Shown here piece after piece: positions 7,678 to 15,638 of a stretch of 27,982 nt of DNA. Numbering within the stretch: the stretch's first letter is position 1; each line of letters starts with the position of its first letter. This DNA is from a virus, in IMG/VR virus record IMGVR_UViG_3300049783_001444, positions 1 through 27,982 of that record. One strand, given 5' to 3'. The notes beneath the pieces were generated by a model. That model was not told the DNA's origin. It searched no databases and saw only the letters and a program-made list of their open reading frames with translations. The position numbers were made by a program, and so were the translations under genes.

Positions 7678-8249
7678 AAACACTAGAAGAAATATACCAA
7701 AGTCATAATAACGGAAATAGTGGTGCTGGACATGGAGATAAAGGCACAGTTCATAGTTACATCCCAGAATATGAAAGACTATTTAACCCATTTAGAAATA
7801 AAAAAATTAATATACTAGAAATAGGTATTGCTTATGGTGAATCATTAGAATTATGGGATAAATATTTTACTAACGCAAATGTGTTTGGAGCTGATATACA
7901 TGATATAGAAATATTTAGTGATCAATTTAAACCAGGTGGTTATAAAGATGATGAACGATTTACTATATGGATTTCAGATGCCACCAAACCAGAATTTCTA
8001 GACGTAATAGGTGATACTAAATTTGATATTATTATTGATGACGGTTCACACCAATTAAATGATCAAATATCAACATTTGAATTATTAAAAGATAGAATAA
8101 ATCCTGGTGGTTTGTTTATAATTGAAGATGTAGCTAACATTACAATTGATGCTATTGAATTTGAAGAAAAACATGATAATATCGAAATTTATGATGGTAG
8201 AGAATTAAAAGGCCGTTATGACGACGCTTTAATAATATTAAAATTTTAA
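7674..8249 (+). CDS. Class I SAM-dependent methyltransferase (sugar O-methyltransferase-like)
   Basis: 191 aa. SAM-binding motif I is ILEIGIAYGES (about 47-57), the acidic residue after strand 2 is in FGADIHD, and FDIIIDDGSHQ (about 117-127) is the strand-4 motif. The pairing of DKGTVHSYIPEYE at the N-terminus with DDGSH is typical of macrolide/deoxysugar O-methyltransferases (MycE-like), which suggests methylation of a sugar hydroxyl. It sits between glycosyltransferases and shares 4 nt with the one upstream, so glycan capping or decoration is the likely role. Substrate inferred. Confidence 0.83.
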   Translation: MKTLEEIYQSHNNGNSGAGHGDKGTVHSYIPEYERLFNPFRNKKINILEIGIAYGESLELWDKYFTNANVFGADIHDIEIFSDQFKPGGYKDDERFTIWISDATKPEFLDVIGDTKFDIIIDDGSHQLNDQISTFELLKDRINPGGLFIIEDVANITIDAIEFEEKHDNIEIYDGRELKGRYDDALIILKF

Positions 8250-8252
8250 TAA

Positions 8253-9050
8253 ATGATTAGTATAATAATACCAACTTACAGAAACCCAGAATATTTAGAC
8301 ATATGTCTTAAATCAGCAATTGAACAACAACATAATAAAAACGAAATTATTGTTGCTATAGATGGTTTTATAGAAGAAAGTAAAGAAGTACTAGAAAAAT
8401 ATAAAGAAAATATTAATGTTTTAGATCTAGGTAAAAACCAAGGTATGCAGACGGCACTTAATTATGGTGTAATGAATGCTACTAATGAAAAAATATTTAT
8501 TGTAAACGATGATAATGTTTTCTGTAAAGACTTTGATTTAGAAATTGAAGAATATTTACAAGAAAAACACGTATTAACTCTAAACCAAATCGAACCTACA
8601 GGCCCTGGTATATTTAAATTCCCTGTTAAAGATTTAGGGCGTAATCCAAAGGATTTTAAATACGATGAATTTATTGAATACGAACAATCAATTAGAAAAA
8701 ATGAATTAAGTTTAGATGGTGGTATATTTCCATTTGCAATGTATAAAAAATATTATATGGCAGTAGGTGGATTTGATGTAATGTATAAATCCCCATTTAT
8801 ATGTGATTGGGATTTTTTCCTTAAACTAGATTTAATTGGATTAGGGTTTACAAGAACACATAATGCCCATTTATATCATTTTGGAAGTTCAGCTACAAAA
8901 AATGGAAACGAAGGTGAAAAGTTTAAAGCAACTGAAGAACCAGCAGCACAAGTATTTATGTATAAATGGGGCATTCCACCTCAATTATTTTTAAATCATA
9001 GTCATAATCCTAAAAATGGTTTAGTTATAAAGGGTATAAAATTTAATTAA
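8253..9050 (+). CDS. GT-A glycosyltransferase (family 2)
   Basis: 265 aa. A classic family 2 start, ISIIIPTYRNPEYLDICLKS, is followed by EIIVAIDG, LGKNQGMQTALNYG and the metal-site region IFIVNDDNVF (about 86-95). FPFAMYKKYYMAVGGFD and the acidic CDWDFFLKL (about 186-194) match the acceptor-side/catalytic region. It would transfer a sugar in the cytoplasm using an NDP-sugar donor. The stop and the next ATG share a base (TAATG). Specificity unknown. Confidence 0.88.
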   Translation: MISIIIPTYRNPEYLDICLKSAIEQQHNKNEIIVAIDGFIEESKEVLEKYKENINVLDLGKNQGMQTALNYGVMNATNEKIFIVNDDNVFCKDFDLEIEEYLQEKHVLTLNQIEPTGPGIFKFPVKDLGRNPKDFKYDEFIEYEQSIRKNELSLDGGIFPFAMYKKYYMAVGGFDVMYKSPFICDWDFFLKLDLIGLGFTRTHNAHLYHFGSSATKNGNEGEKFKATEEPAAQVFMYKWGIPPQLFLNHSHNPKNGLVIKGIKFN

Positions 9051-9739
9051 TGAGAATAATCTATAGAATATCAGATACTGGTTATAGTAAAGTAAAACCT
9101 GATTATATCAACAATGAAAAGTGTTTAGCAAATGCTGCTAAAGAATTTGACGATTCTATTTGGAGTGTTATAGCAGACAACGTATCATCATATACTAATG
9201 ATATGATTCAAAAGTATTTAACACGTAATTGTATCTTATATGTTGAGAAAGGTAATGGAGCGGCAACATTTAATTTGGCGTTAGATGAAGCTTTAACATA
9301 TGACGATGATGAAATTGTTTATTTTTTAGAAAATGATTATCTTCACAAACCCGGCTCTCAAAAAATAATCCAAGAAGCGTTTGAATTAGGGGCATCATTT
9401 GTGTCATTATATGACCACCCAGATAAGTATATTGGACCAGAACAAGGTGGTAACCCATACTGTAAAGGTGGTGCTGAAGATACTAGGGTATACAAAACAG
9501 ATTCCATACATTGGAAGATAACAAACAGTACAACTATGACATTTGCTGCCAAAGTTAGTACATTAAAAGAAAATGAAGACATACTTAGAAAACATACATC
9601 AGGAACACATCCAAATGATTTTCAAATGTTTTTAGAATTACGAGAACAAAATAAATTATTAATAACACCGATACCAGGTTATGCAACTCATGGAGAAACA
9701 GCTTGGTTATCACCTTTAACAGATTGGAGTAAAATATGA
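9050..9739 (+). CDS. Putative GT-A-like glycosyltransferase
   Basis: 229 aa. No textbook GT2 start, but the layout is GT-A-like: RIIYRISDTGYSKVKPDYI, then NGAATFNLALDEAL, then DDDEIVYFLENDYLHKPG (about 84-101), where ENDY stands at the usual DxD position. EAFELGASFVSLYDHPD follows. Its place between a GT2 and an epimerase supports glycan synthesis. It shares 4 nt with the next gene (ATGA). Family assignment is by pattern only; a non-transferase role is possible. Confidence 0.65.
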   Translation: MRIIYRISDTGYSKVKPDYINNEKCLANAAKEFDDSIWSVIADNVSSYTNDMIQKYLTRNCILYVEKGNGAATFNLALDEALTYDDDEIVYFLENDYLHKPGSQKIIQEAFELGASFVSLYDHPDKYIGPEQGGNPYCKGGAEDTRVYKTDSIHWKITNSTTMTFAAKVSTLKENEDILRKHTSGTHPNDFQMFLELREQNKLLITPIPGYATHGETAWLSPLTDWSKI

Positions 9740-10737
9740 AAAAAAATATATTAATAACAGGTGTAGCGGGTTTATTAGGTAGTAGATTAGCTGATTGGAT
9801 AATTGAAAATAAAGGAGATGAATATCAAGTAATTGGTGTTGATGATTTAAGTGGAGGGTTCAAAGAAAATGTGAATCCCGAAGTTAAATTTTGGCAAATG
9901 GATTTAGTTAACCACCCAATTGAGAATATATTTGAATTTCATAAAATCGATTATGTATACCATTTTGCTGCTTATGCTGCTGAGGGATTATCGCCTTTTA
10001 TACGTTCGTACAACTATGATAACAATTTAAAAGCCACGGCCCGCATAGTCAATGAATGCATAAAGAACGACGTTAAAAGATTGGTATTTACGTCAACATT
10101 AGCAGTATATGGTCATGGTGAAGGTGGAATATTTGATGAAGATCAACAACAAGCTCCAATTGATCCTTATGGTGTCGCGAAATATGCTTGTGAAATGGAT
10201 ATTCAAATAGCAGCTGAACAACATGGTTTAGATTATTGTATTATTCGACCACATAATGTTTATGGTATTAATCAGAATATTTGGGATAAGTATAGAAATG
10301 TATTAGGCATTTGGATGTATCAGTATTTGAATGGGCAACCAATGACAATATTTGGAGACGGTGAACAAACACGAGCATTTAGTTATATAGATGACTCATT
10401 AGAGCCATTTTGGAATGCTGCTATAAAACCTAAAGCTAGTAAAGAAATAATTAATTTAGGGGGTATTGATGAATATTCAATTAAAGAAGCAGCTGAAGTG
10501 TTAAAAGAAGTAATGGGTGCTGAAGAAGTTGTATATTTAGAAGGTAGACACGAAGTAAAACATTCTATCCCAACTTACCAAAAATCCATTGATATATTAG
10601 GTTTTGAACATAAAACTTCATTAAAAGAGGGCTTAACTGAAATGTGGGAATGGGCTAAAAAACAACCTATGAGAGATAGATTTGTATGGCCTAGCTATGA
10701 ATTAGAAAAAGGCATTTACTCGTTTTGGAAAAATTAG
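9736..10737 (+). CDS. NAD-dependent sugar epimerase/dehydratase (extended SDR)
   Basis: 333 aa, the usual length for the family. TGVAGLLG (8-15) is the TGxxGxxG nucleotide-binding loop, VDDLSGG follows strand 2, FTSTLAVYG (about 118-126) is the active-site Ser/Thr strand, and Y145xxxK149 (YGVAK) is the catalytic pair. IIRPHNVYG and the later FGDGEQTRAFSYIDD are hallmarks of UDP-glucose 4-epimerase-like enzymes. It would convert one NDP-sugar into another for the neighbouring transferases. The exact sugar cannot be decided between 4-epimerase and related decarboxylase/dehydratase activities. The next gene starts with TTG inside its last codons. Confidence 0.9.
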   Translation: MKKNILITGVAGLLGSRLADWIIENKGDEYQVIGVDDLSGGFKENVNPEVKFWQMDLVNHPIENIFEFHKIDYVYHFAAYAAEGLSPFIRSYNYDNNLKATARIVNECIKNDVKRLVFTSTLAVYGHGEGGIFDEDQQQAPIDPYGVAKYACEMDIQIAAEQHGLDYCIIRPHNVYGINQNIWDKYRNVLGIWMYQYLNGQPMTIFGDGEQTRAFSYIDDSLEPFWNAAIKPKASKEIINLGGIDEYSIKEAAEVLKEVMGAEEVVYLEGRHEVKHSIPTYQKSIDILGFEHKTSLKEGLTEMWEWAKKQPMRDRFVWPSYELEKGIYSFWKN

Positions 10738-11309
10738 AATTTATAGTTCCTACTTTCAAAGATGATATCCAATTAATGGGTCTAATCTACTCATTAATAG
10801 CTCAAAGTAATAATAACTGGACAGCCCACATAATATCAGATGGTGAATATGAGGGGTTTAATGAAGTTGTAGAACATTTTTGTTTAAATAATCAAATTAA
10901 GTTTTCAACAATTAAAGGTCCAAATAATGATTGGGGACATACAGCTAGAAACTATGGTTTAAAACACTCCAGTGAAGAATGGGTTGTAATGACAGGAGCA
11001 GATAATTATTATATGCCTGATTTTGTAGATGAATTCCTAAAAATACCTGAAATTGATGGAGATTATAACTTCATATATTGTAATATGGTTCATAATGAAG
11101 CTCACTACAAACATTATCAAGTATTAGAAACTCAATTGAGGGTAAATGAAATTGATATGGGATGTTTTGCTACAAGGTCTAAATATTCAAAACAAATAAA
11201 ATTAGATACAAAAAGCTATCAAGCAGACTGGCGTTTCGTAGAAAACTATCGTATATTATACCCAAGCAAGGTTAACCACATAAAAAAAGTATTATATGTC
11301 CACAATTAA
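10725..11309 (+). CDS. GT-A glycosyltransferase (family 2-like)
   Basis: 194 aa. LEFIVPTFKDDIQLMGLIYSL is a GT2 start. WTAHIISDGEYEGF, the WGHTARNYGLKHS helix and VVMTGADNYYMPDF (about 88-101, with ADN at the metal site) complete the donor domain. No ATG fits before the family start, so TTG at 10725 is used, overlapping the epimerase by 13 nt. It is shorter than most GT2 proteins and lacks a long acceptor domain. The next gene overlaps its end by 14 nt. Confidence 0.82.
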   Translation: MEKLEFIVPTFKDDIQLMGLIYSLIAQSNNNWTAHIISDGEYEGFNEVVEHFCLNNQIKFSTIKGPNNDWGHTARNYGLKHSSEEWVVMTGADNYYMPDFVDEFLKIPEIDGDYNFIYCNMVHNEAHYKHYQVLETQLRVNEIDMGCFATRSKYSKQIKLDTKSYQADWRFVENYRILYPSKVNHIKKVLYVHN

Positions 11310-11811
11310 AGTCCCAGACGAATTAACTTTACCTGTGATACAATGGGTAAGAAAAATATCACATAGGAAAAGATACTTAAAACAATCACCCCCTGAACAC
11401 GTTGGTAAAGTAATTGGGGCTAGGTTTATAAATAAAAAGGATTTCCCGCTTTATAAAGAATTAAAGGCAATAGACCATTATATTTTAAAAGCTTTTGGTT
11501 ATAAGAAAAATACACCTATTTGTAAAAAAGATGGTTGGTTTTTATCCTATTCTGAAGACGGACATATAGTTCATACTCATAAAGACAAAAATCCTGATAA
11601 TGAAAATTATATTGTTAGGTTTAATGTTATAGTTTCAAAACCAGAAGTTGGAGGTAATCCCATTATAGATGGTAATGAAATTGAAGTTGAGGAAAACGAA
11701 GTATGGGTTTGTAAGGCAGGAGAAGATTTTCACAGCACAACTGAAGTAAAAGGTCAATTCCCAAGGGTTATGATAAGTTTTGGACATTATATAAATAAAG
11801 AATTGATATGA
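11296..11811 (+). CDS. 2-oxoglutarate/Fe(II)-dependent oxygenase
   Basis: 171 aa. The jelly-roll iron site is visible: H95-x-D97 (THKDK), distal H146 (EDFHSTTEV) and R157 (FPRVMISFG) for 2-oxoglutarate. Such enzymes hydroxylate or otherwise oxidise a substrate using O2 and 2-oxoglutarate, releasing CO2 and succinate. It is embedded in the glycan operon between a glycosyltransferase and a UDP-sugar dehydrogenase, so a sugar or the glycan-bearing protein is a plausible substrate (inference). It ends in a 4-nt overlap with the next gene. Confidence 0.82.
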   Translation: MSTIKVPDELTLPVIQWVRKISHRKRYLKQSPPEHVGKVIGARFINKKDFPLYKELKAIDHYILKAFGYKKNTPICKKDGWFLSYSEDGHIVHTHKDKNPDNENYIVRFNVIVSKPEVGGNPIIDGNEIEVEENEVWVCKAGEDFHSTTEVKGQFPRVMISFGHYINKELI

Positions 11812-12629
11812 GTATAGGAATTATAGGACAGGGTTTTGTTGGCAACGCAGTTTTTCAAAAGTTTAAAAAATATTATGACATAAAAGCATATGATTTAAAA
11901 GCTATGTTATCAAATGCAACTGAACAGGAAGTATTAGATAATGATGTTGTATTTATTTGTTTACCAACACCAATGAATAAAGATGGTAGTTGCTATATAG
12001 ATATAGTTGAGGCCGCTATTAAACGTGTATTTGAATTTGGAGTTGCTACGACAGTAGTTATTAAATCGACTGTACCCCCAGGTACTACATCTAAATGGAA
12101 TAAACAATTCCCATCACTTGATATTGTATTCAACCCTGAATTTTTAACTGAAGCAAATGCCGTAAGTGATTATGAAAACCAAACACGTATTATATTGGGT
12201 GGGCCTAGAAAATCAACCACTAAATTAAAACCTATATTTGCTAAAGTATTTCCAAAGGCATCAATTATTAAAACTGCTTCAACATATGCTGAAATGGTTA
12301 AGTACGTTACCAACTCGTTTTTAGCAACTAAAGTATCATTTGCAAATGAAATGTATCAAATATGTGAGGGATTAGATGTTGATTACGATAAAGTAATAGA
12401 ATATGCTACGTATGATGAACGGTTAGGTAAATCTCATTGGGCAGTACCAGGACCAGATGGTGATTTTGGGTATGGAGGTCATTGTTTTCCTAAAGATGTA
12501 AATGCATTAATCGAAGTAGCTATTGCTAATAAAGTATTCCCACTTATGTTAGTAGCAACTGATGAAAAAAATGGTCAAGTTAGACAAAATAAAGACTGGG
12601 AAAAAATGAAAGGTAGAGCAATAATATAA
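11808..12629 (+). CDS. ugd: UDP-glucose/GDP-mannose 6-dehydrogenase family, short form
   Basis: 273 aa. GIIGQGFVG (4-12) is the NAD-binding loop, FICLPTP (about 49-55) follows, and STVPPGTT (87-94), NPEFL (109-113) and K165-x3-N169 are conserved. The catalytic cysteine is C226 in GYGGHCFPKD. The enzyme would oxidise an NDP-sugar C6 alcohol to a uronic acid with two NAD+. Family members are usually about 390-450 aa; this one ends soon after the central helical domain and lacks the C-terminal UDP-binding domain. The gene is intact with no frameshift, so the short form is probably natural. Short phage versions may use a different or larger substrate. Confidence 0.88.
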   Translation: MSIGIIGQGFVGNAVFQKFKKYYDIKAYDLKAMLSNATEQEVLDNDVVFICLPTPMNKDGSCYIDIVEAAIKRVFEFGVATTVVIKSTVPPGTTSKWNKQFPSLDIVFNPEFLTEANAVSDYENQTRIILGGPRKSTTKLKPIFAKVFPKASIIKTASTYAEMVKYVTNSFLATKVSFANEMYQICEGLDVDYDKVIEYATYDERLGKSHWAVPGPDGDFGYGGHCFPKDVNALIEVAIANKVFPLMLVATDEKNGQVRQNKDWEKMKGRAII

Positions 12630-12633
12630 AACT

Positions 12634-13203
12634 ATGGCATCAATATACACAATAGAAAATTTTTATACAGACCCTGATTATGTAAGGCAAGAGGCATTAA
12701 ACATGGAATGGTTTGATAAAAAAGGTAACCATCCTGGCAAACGTACAAATCCTATAAAGGACATATCAGTCAAAAATAAGATTGAAACTGAAATAAATAG
12801 AACTATCATTGATTGGGATGCTGATTGGAACACTTATAGTGGTGTTTTTAATCTTTGTACTCAACAAGATAGATGTTGGATACATTCAGATTGGGGTACA
12901 ACTTGGGCATGTGTAATATACTTAACCCCAGACGCACCATTATCATCAGGTACTGGGTTATATAAACATAATAAAACAGGATTCCGTTCACCACCAAAAG
13001 ATAAAGCATTTGCTGATGAAATAGCTAAAGATGGTTTAGATTTTACTGCATGGGAAGTAACTGACGTTATAGGCAATGTATATAACAGAGCAGTTGTGTA
13101 TGAAGGGCATTATTATCATTCTGCGGTACAATACTTTGGGCACTCACCCGAATATTGTAGACTACATCAAACATTTTTCTTTTCTACTAAGGAAGACTCT
13201 TAA
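12634..13203 (+). CDS. DUF6445-like 2OG/Fe(II) oxygenase-type protein
   Basis: 189 aa. The iron-binding triad is H84-x-D86 (WIHSDWG), H162 (YYHSAVQYFG) and R176 (CRLHQTFFF). The surrounding WACVIYLTPDAPLSSGTGLY and GNVYNRAVVYEG follow the double-stranded beta-helix of DUF6445-type proteins. It is the last gene of the first glycan operon and is followed by promoter P3. A hydroxylase role on the glycan or a protein is inferred from fold and neighbours; the substrate is unknown. Confidence 0.8.
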   Translation: MASIYTIENFYTDPDYVRQEALNMEWFDKKGNHPGKRTNPIKDISVKNKIETEINRTIIDWDADWNTYSGVFNLCTQQDRCWIHSDWGTTWACVIYLTPDAPLSSGTGLYKHNKTGFRSPPKDKAFADEIAKDGLDFTAWEVTDVIGNVYNRAVVYEGHYYHSAVQYFGHSPEYCRLHQTFFFSTKEDS

Positions 13204-13208
13204 AGACC

Positions 13209-13233
13209 CCCGCGTAAAAATTAGGCTACCGCA
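13209..13233 (+). repeat. 25-nt repeat copy, identical to 17002-17026
   Basis: The 25 nt from CCCGCGTAAAAATTAGG to ACCGCA are identical here and at 17002-17026. A diverged copy lies at 21583-21604 (with GGATACC). The repeat contains the TTAG box and the first part of the spacer of promoters P3 and P4, so it is a dispersed promoter-bearing cassette rather than a simple repeat. Confidence 0.85.
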
Positions 13234-13252
13234 TAGATAGTTCGTATATTTA
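13221..13252 (+). promoter_or_regulatory. Promoter P3 (TTAG-N20-TATATTTA)
   Basis: TTAG (13221-13224), a 20-nt spacer starting GCTACCGCA and ending GTTCG, then TATATTTA (13245-13252). ACGG-type sequence and an AT-rich leader ending AAAGGTT precede the ATG at 13284. Architecture matches the Bacteroidota -33/-7 promoter, with TTAG in place of TTTG. Confidence 0.7.
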
Positions 13253-13283
13253 CGGTATAATAATAATAATAAAAATAAAGGTT

Positions 13284-14021
13284 ATGTCAAACGAAACGCA
13301 ATTAGATTTATTTGAAGGAAAAATTTTAACAACTGATCAAAAACTAGAAATTCAACAATATATTTCTAGATGTGATAAAGAAGTTCTTAGAAAACAAAAC
13401 GAGAATAGAGAAATCATGTTATTACTTGATGAAGCTGGTTTTAGACAGGGTATTGATTATGTAAATGATTTTGGAGTAGATGTAAAAACTTATGAGCATG
13501 AGTTTGGTTATTGTTACAACAATACTGAATGGGTTGCTGAAGTTGAAGTAATGAGAAGTAGTGGTGGGTGTCAAATTTTATTTGATTCATTTCGAAATGG
13601 TAAAATTGAAATGGGTAAAAGTTATGTTAGTAGAGAAGGTGATAAATTACAATGTACTAGTATTACTTCACAATATAGATATTATAAGCCAAGTTCATTA
13701 TTAGCTAAACTTAAAGAACATAATAATTTCTCATTAAGACAATTAGAAGCTACTAATAAAAAACAAAGTATACTAGAATACACAGTTGAGAAATATACAA
13801 AATTATTTCCTAATGCTGAAGTTAAAGTAGGTCGTGATTATGATAGAAATAGAAACAATTTTAATGAATTTTCCACAATAATAATTAATTTCACATCAGG
13901 TAGTTATGTTATTTATAGATTAGGTTATAATAATGATGGAGAATATTTACATAAAAAGTTTGATAATGTAGTTGATACATTAAAAGGAATGGATTTATTA
14001 AATCACTTTAACAATCAATAA
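13284..14021 (+). CDS. Unknown 245-aa protein
   Basis: It starts at the ATG directly after the AAAGGTT leader of promoter P3. The N-terminus (ETQLDLFEGK) resembles a clamp-binding peptide (QLDLF), a motif used by proteins that bind bacterial or phage sliding clamps. This may be chance but fits a replication-linked role. A helical segment (about 15-55) is followed by two similar-looking mixed domains, each with a charged YDVKTYEHEFGY- or RDYDRNRNNFNEF-type segment. No enzyme motif is recognised. The next gene follows after one base. Confidence 0.8.
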   Translation: MSNETQLDLFEGKILTTDQKLEIQQYISRCDKEVLRKQNENREIMLLLDEAGFRQGIDYVNDFGVDVKTYEHEFGYCYNNTEWVAEVEVMRSSGGCQILFDSFRNGKIEMGKSYVSREGDKLQCTSITSQYRYYKPSSLLAKLKEHNNFSLRQLEATNKKQSILEYTVEKYTKLFPNAEVKVGRDYDRNRNNFNEFSTIIINFTSGSYVIYRLGYNNDGEYLHKKFDNVVDTLKGMDLLNHFNNQ

Positions 14022-14022
14022 T

Positions 14023-14394
14023 ATGAAAGATAGAATAGAAATAGATGGAGTATGGTACACTAGAGAAGATAATACAACTCCCGAAGTAATCCCTCAACTA
14101 GAACCCTCCATATCATATGAAGGTTTAGTATTTGAATCCGATCTTTATTGTTTTGAAGTCACTAGATTAAGAGATGACACAGGTAACTTTTATGATAAAC
14201 AATGTGATATTCAATTTACTGATAAAAAATTAGATATAGACAACTCAGAACATTGGGATAGTGTAGATTGGATGTGTGGTATTTTAGAAAATGAAGTGGA
14301 AGCAATTGATGAGGCAATGGAATCATTGTGTTCTCAAGGATTAATTGAATTAAAAGAAGTATTAAAAGAATTAGCTGAAAAGGGGTGGATATGA
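14023..14394 (+). CDS. Unknown acidic 123-aa protein
   Basis: The start ATG follows the previous stop as TAATATG. The protein is strongly acidic, with a beta-rich N-terminal half (IEIDGVWYTRED, LVFESDLYCFEVTRL) and a helical C-terminus (MESLCSQGLIELKEVLKELAEKG). No known domain is recognised. Its stop overlaps the next start (ATGA), so it belongs to the P3 operon. Confidence 0.78.
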   Translation: MKDRIEIDGVWYTREDNTTPEVIPQLEPSISYEGLVFESDLYCFEVTRLRDDTGNFYDKQCDIQFTDKKLDIDNSEHWDSVDWMCGILENEVEAIDEAMESLCSQGLIELKEVLKELAEKGWI

Positions 14395-14621
14395 GTTGGA
14401 ATCATAGAGTAATGAAACACGAAAAGGCAGATGGAGATGATGATTGGTATCAAATTCATGAAGTTCACTATAACAGTAAACGGAAACCAGAGAGTTGGAC
14501 TGTAGAAGGTATTGCCCCTGGAGGTAATACGCTTGAGGATTTAAGAGATGAATTAATTAGGATGTTAGAAGCAACAGAAAAAAATATATTAAATTATGAA
14601 ATTAAAAATGATCAAATGTAA
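14391..14621 (+). CDS. Small conserved-looking protein (76 aa)
   Basis: Starts MSWNHRVMKHE, continues with YQIHEVHYNSKRKPESWT and ends in a helix (LEDLRDELIRMLEATEKNIL). I recall this layout in small uncharacterised proteins of both bacteria and phages; no function is established. ATG 14391 is chosen because it forms the ATGA overlap with the previous gene; a GTG two codons upstream is possible. The 3' end overlaps the next gene by 26 nt. Confidence 0.78.
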   Translation: MSWNHRVMKHEKADGDDDWYQIHEVHYNSKRKPESWTVEGIAPGGNTLEDLRDELIRMLEATEKNILNYEIKNDQM

Positions 14622-14874
14622 CTCATGTGAAGGTGATATGCCTGAACTAAGATTAACAACATACAGTTATGACTTCTGCGTTAAATGTTCAGAAAGTGGA
14701 AACAAGGTTAAAGCTAAACATGGTGTTAATATTATGATGGGTGAAGGAGACCATACATGGGTTGAAACTGTGATTATGGATGAAGACCAATATAACAACT
14801 ACCAGAAATCATATAATTCAAATAAACCAGAACCAACGTTAATTGAATTTGGGATAGAAGTAAATGGCAAATAA
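14596..14874 (+). CDS. Small zinc-binding protein (CxxC...CxxC)
   Basis: 92 aa. C8-N-S-C11 and C28-V-K-C31 form a four-cysteine zinc site, with the second pair in FCVKC, reminiscent of DksA/TraR-type fingers. The C-terminal half is acidic and shows no further motif. It overlaps its upstream neighbour by 26 nt and the next gene by 11 nt. It may bind nucleic acid or a protein partner; which one cannot be told from sequence. Confidence 0.75.
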   Translation: MKLKMIKCNSCEGDMPELRLTTYSYDFCVKCSESGNKVKAKHGVNIMMGEGDHTWVETVIMDEDQYNNYQKSYNSNKPEPTLIEFGIEVNGK

Positions 14875-15481
14875 GAAGAAATTTTTAAGTAAGGAACAAA
14901 TAGTAGCGGCACAGGGTAAAACACTATCCAATATGGCTGCCGCTAGGTACCTTCATGTTTCATATCAACATTATAAGAAATACGCTAAAATGTATACCTT
15001 ATTTGAGGACCATAAAAACCAATCAGGTAAGGGTATACCTAAGTATTTAAAAGGCCCTAAAAAAATGCCTCATATGAAGGAGATAATTGAAGGTAGGATA
15101 GCAGCCTCCTCATTTAATCCAAACAAGCTTAAATACGCTTTAATAGAACAAGGGTATATAGCAGAGGAATGTGTTTCGTGTAAATTTAAAGAAAGACGAG
15201 TATTAGATTATAAAATACCTTTATTATTACATTTTAAAGATAAAAACAGTAACAACTATAGTTTAGACAATGTTCAATTATTATGTTATAACCATTATTT
15301 TCTACAAGTAGGAGACATATTTAATAAACAAGATGTTAAACAACTTGAGTCACAACAAGAACATTATGGTACAAGTGAAACTATTGAATTTGAAGTTGAT
15401 GATTACCACTTACAACGTTTAAAAGAGTTAGGTTTAGATGGTGAAGATGATGATGTTGATCAATATATAAGCAGAATATAA
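14864..15481 (+). CDS. HNH-like zinc protein with helix-turn-helix-type N-terminus
   Basis: 205 aa. Residues 8-45 (KEQIVAAQGKTLSNMAAARYLHVSYQHYKKYAK) read as a helix-turn-helix segment. Then comes a treble-clef-like core: C103-x2-C106, LLLHFKDKN with H123, LDNVQLLC with N136 and C141, and H144 in CYNHYF. It looks like an HNH endonuclease core in which the last CxxC cysteine is replaced by H144. The C-terminus is very acidic. I recall this type in marine T4-like phages. It could be a DNA-binding regulator or a homing-type nuclease; whether it still cuts DNA is uncertain. Confidence 0.7.
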   Translation: MANKKKFLSKEQIVAAQGKTLSNMAAARYLHVSYQHYKKYAKMYTLFEDHKNQSGKGIPKYLKGPKKMPHMKEIIEGRIAASSFNPNKLKYALIEQGYIAEECVSCKFKERRVLDYKIPLLLHFKDKNSNNYSLDNVQLLCYNHYFLQVGDIFNKQDVKQLESQQEHYGTSETIEFEVDDYHLQRLKELGLDGEDDDVDQYISRI

Positions 15482-15637
15482 ATGAAAAATAAAAAACATC
15501 ATAAGATTACTAAGGACTATAATAAGCAAAAAAGTAAGCATCTGGAAAAGTTAACAAATAAAATGCTTAAAAATGATGAAAAAGCTCAACAATTAAAATC
15601 AAAACCAATTAAGGGTGATTTTTTAAAAAACTTTTAA
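15482..15637 (+). CDS. Lysine-rich 51-aa protein
   Basis: An uninterrupted ATG...TAA frame fills the gap exactly: it begins directly after the previous stop and ends 1 nt before the next ATG. The product (MKNKKHHKITKDYNKQKSKH...) is about one third lysine, with two histidines, so very basic; it may bind nucleic acid. No motif is recognised. The perfect fit between neighbours argues that it is a real gene despite its size. Confidence 0.65.
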   Translation: MKNKKHHKITKDYNKQKSKHLEKLTNKMLKNDEKAQQLKSKPIKGDFLKNF

Positions 15638-15638
15638 C

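Noticed and set aside
11228-11259. CTGG-N20-TATATTAT before the oxygenase gene at 11296
   Set aside because: Spacing fits, but the upstream box is poor and the spacer lacks the ACCGCA sequence. It lies inside a tightly overlapping operon. Left as a weak possibility only.
13256-13275. TAATAATAATAATAA run as a possible origin or binding-site array
   Set aside because: It lies in the leader of promoter P3 and is best explained as an unstructured AT-rich 5' untranslated region; no inverted repeats or iterons accompany it.
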